Assembly (NCBI GenBank): GCA_963847615.1
Contig: CAWKAN010000019.1
Coordinates: forward strand, 310,001-374,000
Length of the DNA: 64,000 nt
Direction: 5' to 3'
Origin: Palsa-883 sp963847615
GTDB lineage: Bacteria; Pseudomonadota; Alphaproteobacteria; Acetobacterales; Acetobacteraceae
Part shown: positions 36,076 through 44,450 of the stretch, piece by piece
Numbering within the stretch: the stretch's first letter is position 1
How the letters are laid out: every line of letters begins with the position of its first letter
Translations under genes and position numbers: made by a program
The notes under the pieces: generated by a model
The model's input: the letters and a program-made list of their open reading frames with translations, nothing else
What the model was told of the DNA's origin: nothing
Database searches by the model: none

Positions 36076-36959
36076 GCACCGCCGCCCGCGCGCGACGCCG
36101 GGACGAACGCCCGCGCCTGACGCCCTATCTCCTGAGCGGCCCCGCGCTGGCCGTCCTGGCCGCGCTTCTCGTCGTGCCCCTGGCCGCCACCGCGCTGCTG
36201 TCACTGCACAGCTTCAGTTTCTACCAGGGCATCCAGAACGTTTATACATTCGGCAACTACGCCGATATTTTCAGCGATCCGTATTTCTACCGGATCTATG
36301 GACGGACCTTCCGCATCGCGCTGATCGTCACCGTGCTGGCGGTGCTGCTCGGCGCGCCCGAGGCCTATGTGCTCAACCGGATGGGCGATCCCTGGCGGCG
36401 CATTTGCCTGCTGCTGGTGCTCGGCCCGCTGTTCATCTCGATCGTCTCGCGCACCCTCGGCTGGGCGCTGCTGTTCGGTTCCACCGGCCTGGTCAACCAG
36501 GGACTGCTGGCGCTCGGCCTGATCGAGAGCCCGGTGCAGTTCATGTACAGCGAGACCGGCGTGGTGATCGCACTCACCCACGTGCTGGTGCCGTTCGTGG
36601 TGATCTCGGTGTGGGCCTCGCTGCGGCGGCTCGATCCCCAGGTCGAGCACGCGGCGGTCTCCCTCGGCGCCGGGCCAGCCACCGTGCTGCGCCGCATCCT
36701 GCTGCCGCAGGTCATGCCCGGCATCCTGTCCGGCGCCATCATCGTCTTCTCGCTCGCTGCCAGCGCCTTCGCGACCCCCGCCATCATCGGCGGCCGCCGG
36801 CTCCAGGTCGCCGCGACCCTCGCCTACGACGAGTTCCTGAACACGCTCAACTGGCCGCTCGGCGCGGCCATCGCCGTGCTGCTCGTGGTCGCCAACGTGG
36901 TGATCATGGTCGGCTGCAACCGATTGATCGAGCGGCGCTACGCGCAGGTGTTCCAATGA
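36072..36959 (+). CDS. ABC transporter permease (PotB type)
   Basis: 295 residues with six predicted membrane helices. EAA loop: VEHAAVSLGAGPATVLRRIL. The N-terminus is cytoplasmic and basic (ARARRRDERPRL) ahead of helix 1 (YLLSGPALAVLAALLVVPLA). It overlaps its neighbours by 4 bp on both sides, so the transporter genes are translationally coupled. Confidence 0.92.
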   Translation: MSTAARARRRDERPRLTPYLLSGPALAVLAALLVVPLAATALLSLHSFSFYQGIQNVYTFGNYADIFSDPYFYRIYGRTFRIALIVTVLAVLLGAPEAYVLNRMGDPWRRICLLLVLGPLFISIVSRTLGWALLFGSTGLVNQGLLALGLIESPVQFMYSETGVVIALTHVLVPFVVISVWASLRRLDPQVEHAAVSLGAGPATVLRRILLPQVMPGILSGAIIVFSLAASAFATPAIIGGRRLQVAATLAYDEFLNTLNWPLGAAIAVLLVVANVVIMVGCNRLIERRYAQVFQ

Positions 36960-37757
36960 GCCGCAACGGCCGCCTCGCGCTCGCCTTCCACGCCGCCTTC
37001 ATCGCCTTCATTCTGGCGCCGATCCTCGTCGTCTGCGCGGTGGCCTTCACCTCGAAGGGCTATCTTTCGCTGCCGGTCGACGGGATATCGTTGCGCTGGT
37101 TCCGCGCCATCGCGGCCAATCCCGATTTCGTCGACGCGTTCTGGGCAAGCCTGTGGCTGGGCACGCTGTCGGCGACGATCTCCGTCGCCTTGGCGGTTCC
37201 GGCGGCGCTGGCCATCGCGCGCTATCGCTTTCCCGGGCGCGAGGCTGTCGCCACCCTGGTCCAGGCCCCGTTGATGATCCCGCCCGCGGTGCTCGGGATC
37301 GCCTTCCTGCGCTTCTTCACCGTGACCGGGCTGAGCGGTTCCTTCGCCGGACTGGTCATGAGCCACGTGGTGATCATCATGCCCTATGCGCTGCGGCTCG
37401 CGCTGTCGGCCTCGACCGGCCTCGACCCGCAGATCGAGCACGCGGCGGTTTCGCTCGGCGCCTCCTCGTTCGCGACCTTCCGCCGCGTCACGCTGCCGAT
37501 GATCGTGCCGGGCGTGGTGAGCGGCTGGGTGCTCGCCTTCATCACCAGCTTCGACGAGGTGACGATGACGGTGTTCATCGCCTCGCCGCGCACCACGACG
37601 CTTGCCGGTGCGGCTGTTCCTCTACATCCAGGACAACATCGATCCGCTGGTGGCGGCGGTCTCCGCCGGGCTGATCGCGCTGACCGCGGTGGCCATGGTC
37701 CTGCTCGATCGGCTCTACGGGCTCGACCGGCTGCTGGTCGGCCGCGGCAGAGGGTGA
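36956..37757 (+). pseudogene. ABC transporter permease (PotC type), +1 frameshift near 37602
   Basis: Residues 1-215 are a normal PotC-like permease, with EAA loop IEHAAVSLGASSFATFRRVT and then SFDEVTMTVFIASPRTTTL. At CGACGCTTGCCGG (near 37600) one extra base shifts the frame. The correct continuation, PVRLFLYIQDNIDPLVAAVS and then ALTAVAMVLLDRLYGLDRLL, is in the next frame and ends at 37757. The 802-bp length (3n+1) agrees with a single insertion. As written, the frame instead runs on without a stop into the downstream oxidoreductase. Either an assembly indel or real inactivation of the last helix. Confidence 0.85.
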
Positions 37758-37765
37758 GGCGGGCG

Positions 37766-38896
37766 ATGGGCGCAGCGCACGGCAGCGGGCACGACGTCGC
37801 GGTGGTCGGCGGCGGGCTGGTCGGCGCCGCGATCGCCTGGGGCCTCGCCGGCCTGGGCCAGCGCGTGGCGGTGCTCGACGAGGGCGACGTCGCCTATCGC
37901 GCCTCGCGCGGCAATTTCGCCCTGGTCTGGGTGCAGAGCAAAGGGCTCGGGATGGCCGCCTACGCCGCCTGGAGCAAGCGCTCGTCGGACCTCTGGTCGG
38001 ACTTCGCCGCGCAGCTGCGCGCGGCAAGCGGCATCGACGTCGCCTTCGAGCGGCCGGGCGGCTTCCAGCTCGCGCTGTCCGAGCAGGAACTGGAGGCCCG
38101 CGCCGGGCTGCTGCGGCGGCTGCACCACCAGCCGAACATGGTCCCCTACCCGTACGAGGTGCTCGATCATGCCGGGGTTGCCCGGATGCTGCCCGAGATC
38201 GGCCCGGAGGTGGCCGGGGGCAGCTATTGTCCGCTCGACGGGCATTGCAACTCGCTGCGCCTGCTGCGCGCGCTGCATGTCGGGATGGGACGCCGCGGCG
38301 TCGCCTACCTGCCCGATCACCGCGTCGAGCGGATCGACGCCGGCGCCGGCGAATTCCGCCTCCGCCACGGCGCCGGCGAGGTTCGCGCCGCCAAGGTCGT
38401 GCTCGCCGCCGGCATCGGCAACGCGGTTCTGGCGCCCATGGTGGGGCTGCGCGCGCCGGTGCGTCCGCAGCGCGGCCAGATCGTCGCCACCGAGCGGGTG
38501 CGGCCGTTTCTGCGTTACCCGGTCTCCACGGTGCGCCAGACCGATGACGGCAGCGTGCTGCTCGGCGACTCGCTGGAGGAGGCCGGTCTCGACGACACCG
38601 TCGGCACCGCGGTGACCTCGGTGATCGCCGCGCGGGCCGTGCGCATGTTTCCGCTGCTCGGCCGGCTCAATGTGGTGCGCAGCTGGGCGGCGCTGCGGGT
38701 GATGACCCAGGACGGGTTCCCACTCTACGATCAGTCGGAAACCTGTCCCGGCGCCTTCATCGCCACCTGCCACAGCGGCGTCACGCTCGCCGCCAACCAC
38801 GCGCTGGTGCTGCCGCCGCTGCTGGCGGCGGGCGCGCTTGCGGCCGAATTCGATGTTTTCAGCGCGCGGAGGTTCGATGTTCCGACGACTGCCTGA
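37766..38896 (+). CDS. FAD-dependent D-amino-acid-oxidase-family (DAO) dehydrogenase subunit
   Basis: 376 residues. Dinucleotide motif VAVVGGGLVGAAIAWGLAG at the N-terminus with a VAVLDEGD ribose-binding acid. RPQRGQIVATERVRPFLRYP, TDDGSVLLGDSLEEAG and the C-terminal FIATCHSGVTLAANHAL are DAO-family features seen in HcnC, OoxB and LhpB-like subunits. It lies 8 bp after the permease and overlaps the [2Fe-2S] gene by 20 bp. It probably oxidises the imported amine or opine at its C-N bond. Confidence 0.88.
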   Translation: MGAAHGSGHDVAVVGGGLVGAAIAWGLAGLGQRVAVLDEGDVAYRASRGNFALVWVQSKGLGMAAYAAWSKRSSDLWSDFAAQLRAASGIDVAFERPGGFQLALSEQELEARAGLLRRLHHQPNMVPYPYEVLDHAGVARMLPEIGPEVAGGSYCPLDGHCNSLRLLRALHVGMGRRGVAYLPDHRVERIDAGAGEFRLRHGAGEVRAAKVVLAAGIGNAVLAPMVGLRAPVRPQRGQIVATERVRPFLRYPVSTVRQTDDGSVLLGDSLEEAGLDDTVGTAVTSVIAARAVRMFPLLGRLNVVRSWAALRVMTQDGFPLYDQSETCPGAFIATCHSGVTLAANHALVLPPLLAAGALAAEFDVFSARRFDVPTTA

Positions 38897-39173
38897 TCCA
38901 GCGGCCGAGGAGGTCGTGGTGTCGATCGACGGCGCGCCGGCGCGCGCCCGGGCCGGCGACAGCGTGGCCGCGGCCCTGCTCGGCGCCGGGCAGGCGCACT
39001 GCCGCACCACGCCGGTCTCGGGCGCGCCGCGCGCGCCCTATTGCCTGATGGGCGTGTGCTTCGAATGCCTGGTGGAGATCGACGGCGTCGGCAACCGCCA
39101 GGCCTGCCTGGTGCGGGTGCAGCCCGGCATGCGCATCGCGACGCAGCGCGGCCGGCGGGAGGCCGGACGATGA
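38877..39173 (+). CDS. Small [2Fe-2S] subunit of amine dehydrogenase (HcnA/LhpF-like)
   Basis: 98 residues from the ATG at 38877. Ferredoxin-like cysteines are in RAPYCLMGVCFECLVEIDG plus QACLV, the spacing found in HcnA, the gamma subunit of D-hydroxyproline dehydrogenase and the N-terminus of sarcosine oxidase alpha. It should pass electrons between the FAD subunits. It overlaps both neighbours (20 bp and 4 bp). Confidence 0.9.
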   Translation: MFRRLPDPAAEEVVVSIDGAPARARAGDSVAAALLGAGQAHCRTTPVSGAPRAPYCLMGVCFECLVEIDGVGNRQACLVRVQPGMRIATQRGRREAGR

Positions 39174-40597
39174 GCGCCCCATCCGCGATCAAGCCGAGCT
39201 ACGCGCTGGCGGTGATCGGTGCTGGCCCCGCGGGGCTGGCCGCGGCGGCCTGCGCGGCGGGGCTGGGGGTGGAAACCATTCTGCTCGACGAGCAACCGGC
39301 GCCCGGCGGACAGATCTACCGCGCCATCACCGAGACCAGGCTGCGCGCGCCGGCGGTGCTGGGCGCCGATTACTGGCGCGGCGCCGATCTCGTGGCCGCG
39401 TTCCGATCCGGCGGCGCGCAATACGTGCCCGGCGCGACAGTGTGGAGCGTGTCGCACGAGCGCGAAATCGGCATCTCGATCGATGGCGCCGCGCGACTGT
39501 TCCAGGCCGAGCGGGTGATCCTCGCGACCGGCGCGCTGGAGCGGCCATTCCCGATTCCCGGCTGGACCTTACCCGGCGTGATGACGGCCGGCGCGGCGCA
39601 GATCCTGCTGAAATCCTCCGCCATGGTTGCCGAGGGACGCGTGGTCCTGGCGGGCACCGGGCCGCTGCTGTGGCTGGTCGCCGCGCAGTACCTGCGGGCT
39701 GGCGGGGCGATTGCCGCGCTGCTGGACACCACGCCGCGCGGCAACTGGCGCGCCGCGCTGGCGCATCTGCCGGCGTTTGTCGCCTCGGCCTATCTGCGCA
39801 CCGGCTTGGCGCTGCTGCGCGAGGTGCGCGCCGGCGTGCCGGTCATCCGCGACGTGCGGTCGCTGCGCGTGCTCGGCGAGGCGCGCGTGCGCGAAATCGC
39901 CTACCGGGCCGGCGACGCGCCCGAGCGGCGCATGGCGGCCGACGTGGTGCTGCTGCACCAGGGGGTGGTGCCGAACCTCAACCTGGCGAATTCCATCGGC
40001 TGCCGGCAGGAATGGCGGGACACGCAGCTCTGCTTCGCGCCGGTGGTGGATGGCTGGGGCGCCAGCAGCGTCGATGGCATTGCCATCGCCGGCGATGGGG
40101 CCGGCATCGGCGGTGCGCAGATCGCCGCCGAGCGCGGGCGGCTGGCCGCAATCGACGCGGCCTTCCGGCTTGGCCGCATCGATGCGGCGGGGCGGGAAGC
40201 GGCGGCCGTGCCCTGCCGGCGCGCGCTGCACCGCGCCGAGCGCGGGCGGCGCTTCCTCGACCTGCTGCACCGTCCGCGGCAGGAGCACCGGGTGCCCGCG
40301 GGCGACACGCTGGTGTGCCGCTGCGAGGAGGTGACGGCGCGGCAGATCCTTGAAACCGTCGAGCTGGGCTGTACCGGGCCGAACCAGATGAAGTCCTTGC
40401 TGCGCTGCGGCATGGGCCCGTGCCAGGGCCGGCTGTGCGGACTCACCGTGACCGAGTTGATCGCCACCGCGCGCGGCGTGCCGCCAGGCGAGGTCGGCTA
40501 TTACCGCCTGCGCCCGCCGATCAAGCCGATCACCCTGGAAGAGCTGGCGAGCCTGCCGCCGACCGACGCCGCGGTGCAGGCGGTGGTGCGAGGCTAG
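39170..40597 (+). CDS. FAD/NAD(P)-binding subunit with C-terminal BFD [2Fe-2S] domain (HcnB/OoxA/LhpE-like)
   Basis: 475 residues. N-terminal LAVIGAGPAGLAAAACAAGL and LLDEQPAPGGQIYRAI mark the pyridine-nucleotide-disulfide reductase fold. GWTLPGVMTAGAAQILLKSS is the second nucleotide region, and IAGDGAGIGGAQIAAERGRL closes the FAD site. The C-terminal BFD-like cluster domain has DTLVCRCEEVTARQI and LLRCGMGPCQGRLCG, providing four Cys. Large subunit of the heteromeric dehydrogenase, coupled by ATGA to the small subunit. Confidence 0.92.
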   Translation: MSAPSAIKPSYALAVIGAGPAGLAAAACAAGLGVETILLDEQPAPGGQIYRAITETRLRAPAVLGADYWRGADLVAAFRSGGAQYVPGATVWSVSHEREIGISIDGAARLFQAERVILATGALERPFPIPGWTLPGVMTAGAAQILLKSSAMVAEGRVVLAGTGPLLWLVAAQYLRAGGAIAALLDTTPRGNWRAALAHLPAFVASAYLRTGLALLREVRAGVPVIRDVRSLRVLGEARVREIAYRAGDAPERRMAADVVLLHQGVVPNLNLANSIGCRQEWRDTQLCFAPVVDGWGASSVDGIAIAGDGAGIGGAQIAAERGRLAAIDAAFRLGRIDAAGREAAAVPCRRALHRAERGRRFLDLLHRPRQEHRVPAGDTLVCRCEEVTARQILETVELGCTGPNQMKSLLRCGMGPCQGRLCGLTVTELIATARGVPPGEVGYYRLRPPIKPITLEELASLPPTDAAVQAVVRG

Positions 40598-40603
40598 GCG
40601 GCG

Positions 40604-41815
40604 ATGACCACGGCCGACGTCGTCGTCATCGGGGGCGGCCTGCACGGCAGCTCGGCCGCGCTGCATCTCGCGAACCGTGGGGCGCGGGTCAGCGTGATCG
40701 AGAAGGACTACGTCGGCCGGCATGCGTCCGGGGTCAACGCGGGCGGCGTCCGGCGCCTCGGCCGCGATGTCGCCGAGATCCCGCTGTCGGTGGCGTCGCT
40801 GGACCTGTGGTACCGCATCCATGACCTGGTGGACGACGATTGCGGCTTCGAACACCACGGCCAGGTCAAGGTCGCCGAGAGCGAGGCGGAACTCGAAACC
40901 CTGCGCCGCCGCGCCGCGGAGCTGCGTGCGCTCGGCTTCAACCACGAGGAGGTCATCGACCAGGCCGAACTGCGCGCGCTGGTGCCGGCGATCGCCGCGC
41001 ATTGCCCGGGTGGGCTGATTTCGCGCGCCGACGGGGCGGCCAATCCCTACCGCACCACCCTGGCGTTCAAGCGCAAGGCCGAAAGCCTCGGCGTCCGCTT
41101 TGTCGAAGGCGAGCGCGTCACCGGCCTCGCGCGCGCCGGCCGGGGCTGGCGGGTCGAGGCCGCCTCCGGCGCGCGGTGGGAGGCGCCGGTGGTGGTGAAT
41201 TGTGCGGGCGCCTGGGCAGACCGCATCGCGGCGCAACTCGGCGAGCCGGTGCCGCTCGACGTATGGGCGCTGATGCTGATGATCAGCGCCGCCATGCCGC
41301 ATTTCCTCGATCCGGTGGTCGGGGCGGCCGGGCGGCCGCTCTCGTTCAAGCAGTTCGCCAACGGCACCGTGCTGATCGGCGGCGGTTACAAGGGCCGCCC
41401 GCGACGCGACGAGAACTGGACCGACCTCGACGTGACCGGCCTGGCCCACAGCGCGCGGACGGTGTGGGATCTCTTCCCGATCATGCGCTCGGCGCAGATC
41501 GTCCGCTGCTGGGCCGGCATCGAGGGGCGGCTGCCCGACGACATTCCGGTCATCGGCCCCAGCTCGACCGCGGCCGGGGTGTTCCACGCGTTCGGCTTCG
41601 CCGGGCACGGCTTCCAGCTCGGCCCCGTGGTCGGCAGCATCCTGGCCGAGCTGGTGCATGACGGGACCAGCAGCCTGCCGATTGCGCCCTTCCGCATCGA
41701 CCGCTTCGGCCAACCGGCGCCAGCGGCGCCGCGGCCGGACGCAGCAGCCAGCGTCGGGCGACCGGCCGCGGCGCCGTTGCCGCTGCCCCTGTCGCCGCCG
41801 CCAGGGCGTCCCTGA
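40604..41815 (+). CDS. Second DAO-family FAD dehydrogenase subunit (HcnC/OoxB-like)
   Basis: 403 residues. VVVIGGGLHGSSAALHLANR dinucleotide motif, SVIEKDYVGRHASGVNAGGV covalent/FAD region, IEGRLPDDIPVIGPSS and FGFAGHGFQLGPVVGSILAE at the C-terminus. The last ~40 residues are Pro/Ala-rich and non-conserved. The order small [2Fe-2S], FAD-BFD, DAO matches hcnABC; the extra DAO subunit at 37.8 kb is unusual. Six bases separate it from the preceding gene. Confidence 0.9.
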   Translation: MTTADVVVIGGGLHGSSAALHLANRGARVSVIEKDYVGRHASGVNAGGVRRLGRDVAEIPLSVASLDLWYRIHDLVDDDCGFEHHGQVKVAESEAELETLRRRAAELRALGFNHEEVIDQAELRALVPAIAAHCPGGLISRADGAANPYRTTLAFKRKAESLGVRFVEGERVTGLARAGRGWRVEAASGARWEAPVVVNCAGAWADRIAAQLGEPVPLDVWALMLMISAAMPHFLDPVVGAAGRPLSFKQFANGTVLIGGGYKGRPRRDENWTDLDVTGLAHSARTVWDLFPIMRSAQIVRCWAGIEGRLPDDIPVIGPSSTAAGVFHAFGFAGHGFQLGPVVGSILAELVHDGTSSLPIAPFRIDRFGQPAPAAPRPDAAASVGRPAAAPLPLPLSPPPGRP

Positions 41816-41901
41816 GGGCAAGCCGGAAGCGGATCGGCAACGCGACGCTGCGGCAACGTGGCCCGCCGTCCTGCGCTGCGATCGTGGCGGCCCTGCCGCG
41901 G

Positions 41902-42916
41902 TCAGCTTTCCAGCGTCCGGATCAGGCAAGCGGGGTCGCCGAACGCGCCGGACTTCGAGACGATGCGCTGGCCGTCCAGCGCGCCGCCGCGCAGGACCGA
42001 GGTCGGCACGCCCGGCTCGATCTGGCCGTCAACGTCGAGCCGCTCGGCCGCCAGCCCGAGGCACAGCGCGCGCAGGGTTTCTCCACCGGAGACGATCAAT
42101 GTGCCGGGACGCCCGACCGCCCCCAGCAGGTCGATGAACGCCGCGGTGATGATGCCAAGCGCGACCCCGCGCGGCGTCCCGGGCGGCACCGCCACGGTGA
42201 CCGCCGCGGCCCCGTCCGCCAGCGCGCGCGACACCGCTGCATGGCCGGCCGCCGGCAGGACATGATGGCGCGCCCCGGCCGCGGCGAGCTGGCCCGCGGT
42301 CACCGCGTGGTCCGAGCCGATCAGCGCCAGCCGTGGCCGCGGCAAGGCCGGGCAGGGAACCGGAAGGCGGTCCGCCAGCGCGCCGGCCAGCCCGCCGGTG
42401 CCGCACCACAGCACCCGCCCGGGAAGCGCCCGCCCGCCGGCGACGATCGCATCCAGATGGGCATCGGTTTCGGCGTCGCACAGCCTGACCCGCTCGCCCC
42501 AGCCGGCCAGTCCTCCGGCCAAGTCGACCCCGACATCCTGCCAACCCGTCGCGGTCCGCGCGAGCTGCCGCCCGTGGCGGGTGATGCGGCCCTGGAAGGG
42601 AAACGCCGGCGCCAGGATGCAATGGTCGAACCGGTGCAGCAGGGTAGCGAGCTCGGCCACCACCTGGCCGCGCAGCAGGCTGTCGATCTTCTTGAACGCG
42701 ACGTCCGCGCCGTCCAGCAGCGGTGCCAGGCGCCGCAGCGTCGCGCCTGAGCTGTTCGGGCGCGGCGTCGCGGGTCGCGCTGTCGATCGCGGCGGTGGCG
42801 GGCGGGGAGGGTGGGGCACGCCAGAATGTCGGCACCTTGCCGCTCACCGGGACGAATGCGGCGGCGCTGTCCAGCGCGCCGGTCAGGTCGTCGGCCAGCA
42901 GGCGCAGCGTGGTCAT
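41902..42916 (-). pseudogene. Four-carbon acid sugar kinase family (DUF1537/OtnK-like), frameshifted
   Basis: ATG at 42916 begins TTLRLLADDLTGALDSAAAF, the hallmark nucleotide/substrate N-terminus. After IDSATRDAAPEQ, near 42748, the frame must shift to read ATLRRLAPLLDGADVAFKKI, DSLLRGQVVAEL and the C-terminal ATP site (PGTLIVSGGETLRALCLGLA). Total length 1015 bp (3n+1) fits one extra base. Even repaired, ~338 residues is short for the family (about 400-430). It converges on the dehydrogenase operon. Family members phosphorylate threonate- or erythronate-type acids. Confidence 0.8.
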
Positions 42917-43109
42917 AGCAACGGCCCTAATTGCCGACCGTTCGGCCGGTGTCGGGCCGCTGGTACGAGGCTTGGTTTGGCGCGCGGCCGCCTCTCCAAC
43001 TCCCCTGGGCAACCCCGCGCGCGATACCGCGGGCCCGAAACGATGGAAGGGTCGTTATTGCCCAGGTCATCCTCCTGATGGGGCCTTCATGACTCCCCTC
43101 ATTTTCCAT

Positions 43110-43296
43110 CGCTCTTATGGCGTTGACTGTTGGACGGCCCCGTAGGGCGGAAAAGCGCAGCGCCTTCCGCCACCGCCGGGCGAGCCGCTCGCATCTGCCG
43201 ACGTCCCCAACAACATATCCCGCCACCGTCCGACGGCGGAAGGCGCTGCGCTTTTCCGCCCTACGGGGCCGTCCAACAGTCAACGCCATATGAGCC
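43110..43296 (-). mobile_element. MITE-like palindromic element A, copy 2 (opposite orientation)
   Basis: CGCTCTTATGGCGTTGACTG...CAGTCAACGCCATATGAGCC, 187 bp, near-identical to the reverse complement of 20175-20360 including the unique centre (GGGATATGTTGTTGGGGACG on the minus strand). An 8-bp direct repeat TTTTCCAT flanks it (43102-43109, 43297-43304). No coding capacity. I see no convincing gene in 43297-43501. Confidence 0.88.
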
Positions 43297-43501
43297 TTTT
43301 CCATTGGCGCATCGCCATGGCGAAGCCAACCGTGACTTCTTGCAGACGTGCTTTATCGTTCGCGACTGCCGGCTCCTCCTCGGTGCGCGACCCGATCAGC
43401 CGGCTCAGCTTGGCGAGACCGCGGTGCGATCACTCGGCGCCCGACCGTACTGCATTGAAATAACGCCATAAAAAATCAGGGGATGGTTGAGGCCGCTGGT
43501 A

Positions 43502-44434
43502 TCACACCACGCGATGCAGCAACGCCTCGCCCGCCGCCAGCCGCCGGCAATTCTCCGCCGCCAGGCTGAAGCTGCGGTCGAACGTGCCGGTGGTCAGCCA
43601 GGCGATGTGCGGCGTCAGCACGACGTTGGGCAGGCGCAACAGCGGATCGGCCGCATCGATCGGCTCCTGTACGAACACGTCGAGCCCGGCACCGGCCAGC
43701 CGCCCGGCGCGCAACGCGGCCTCCAGCGCGCGAGGCTCCACCAGCCCGCCGCGCGCCGTGTTCACCAGGATCGCCCCCGGCTTCATGTGTGCCAAGGAAG
43801 CGGCGTCGATCAGGTTGGCGGTTTCCTCGGTCAGCGGCAGGTGCAGGCTGACCACGTCGGCCTCGGCCAGCAGCGTGTCGAGCGAGCGCCAGCGCCCCAC
43901 CGCCGCCTCGACCGGGCGGCGCGTCGTGTAGATCACGCGGCAGCCGAGCGCGACCAGCACCGGGGCCAGCAGGCGCGGGATCGCGCCATAGCCGATCAGC
44001 CCGACCACGCGCCCGCCCAGCTCGCCGATGCCGTCCTGCAGCAGCGGATCGAGCCACACCCCCGCGCGCAGCCCGGCATCGAACCGCGGGATGCGCCGCA
44101 GCACCGCCAGCATCAGCGCCAGCGTCAGCTCGGCGACCGCGCGCGCGTTGGTGCCGGGCAGGTTGCACACCGGAATGCCGCGCCCGACCGCGGCCTCCAG
44201 GTTGATCGTGTTCACGCCGACGCCGATCTTCTGGATCAGCTTCAGCTGCGGCGCCGCGGCGATCATCGCCTCGGTGCAGCGCTTCAGCACGTGCCACAGC
44301 ACCTCGGTCTCCGGCAGCGCGCGGGCCAGCGCCGCGTCGTCATCGTCGGGGCAGATGGTGATGCGCAGCCCGGGGACCGCCGCGAGCCGCGCCGCCAGGT
44401 CCGCACCGGCGGTGTAATGGAACAGCACGTTCAT
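43502..44434 (-). CDS. D-isomer-specific 2-hydroxyacid dehydrogenase
   Basis: 310 residues. The cofactor loop is GRVVGLIGYGAIPRLLAPVL: GxG is kept but the third glycine of GxGxxG is replaced by Pro. The catalytic trio is visible: Arg in VNTARGGLVE, Glu in LDVFVQEPID, His in NVVLTPHIAW. KIGVGVNTINLEAAVGRGIP and NAVAELTLAL-type sequence precede the Rossmann domain. It reduces a 2-oxoacid to the D-hydroxyacid or the reverse. It lies 16 bp downstream of the enolase-like gene, last of a three-gene operon. Confidence 0.92.
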   Translation of the reverse strand: MNVLFHYTAGADLAARLAAVPGLRITICPDDDDAALARALPETEVLWHVLKRCTEAMIAAAPQLKLIQKIGVGVNTINLEAAVGRGIPVCNLPGTNARAVAELTLALMLAVLRRIPRFDAGLRAGVWLDPLLQDGIGELGGRVVGLIGYGAIPRLLAPVLVALGCRVIYTTRRPVEAAVGRWRSLDTLLAEADVVSLHLPLTEETANLIDAASLAHMKPGAILVNTARGGLVEPRALEAALRAGRLAGAGLDVFVQEPIDAADPLLRLPNVVLTPHIAWLTTGTFDRSFSLAAENCRRLAAGEALLHRVV

Positions 44435-44450
44435 CGGCGGTTCGCCCGGC

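Noticed and set aside
36020..38896. A genuine 958-residue permease-oxidoreductase fusion gene
   Set aside because: The expected permease C-terminus and stop are present one frame over, so the fusion depends on one extra base; treated as a frameshift and listed as a finding to verify.
38877..41815. Hydrogen cyanide synthase hcnABC as a firm call
   Set aside because: Gene order and domains match, but the same architecture occurs in opine, D-hydroxyproline and other amine dehydrogenases, and the transporter context points to catabolism.
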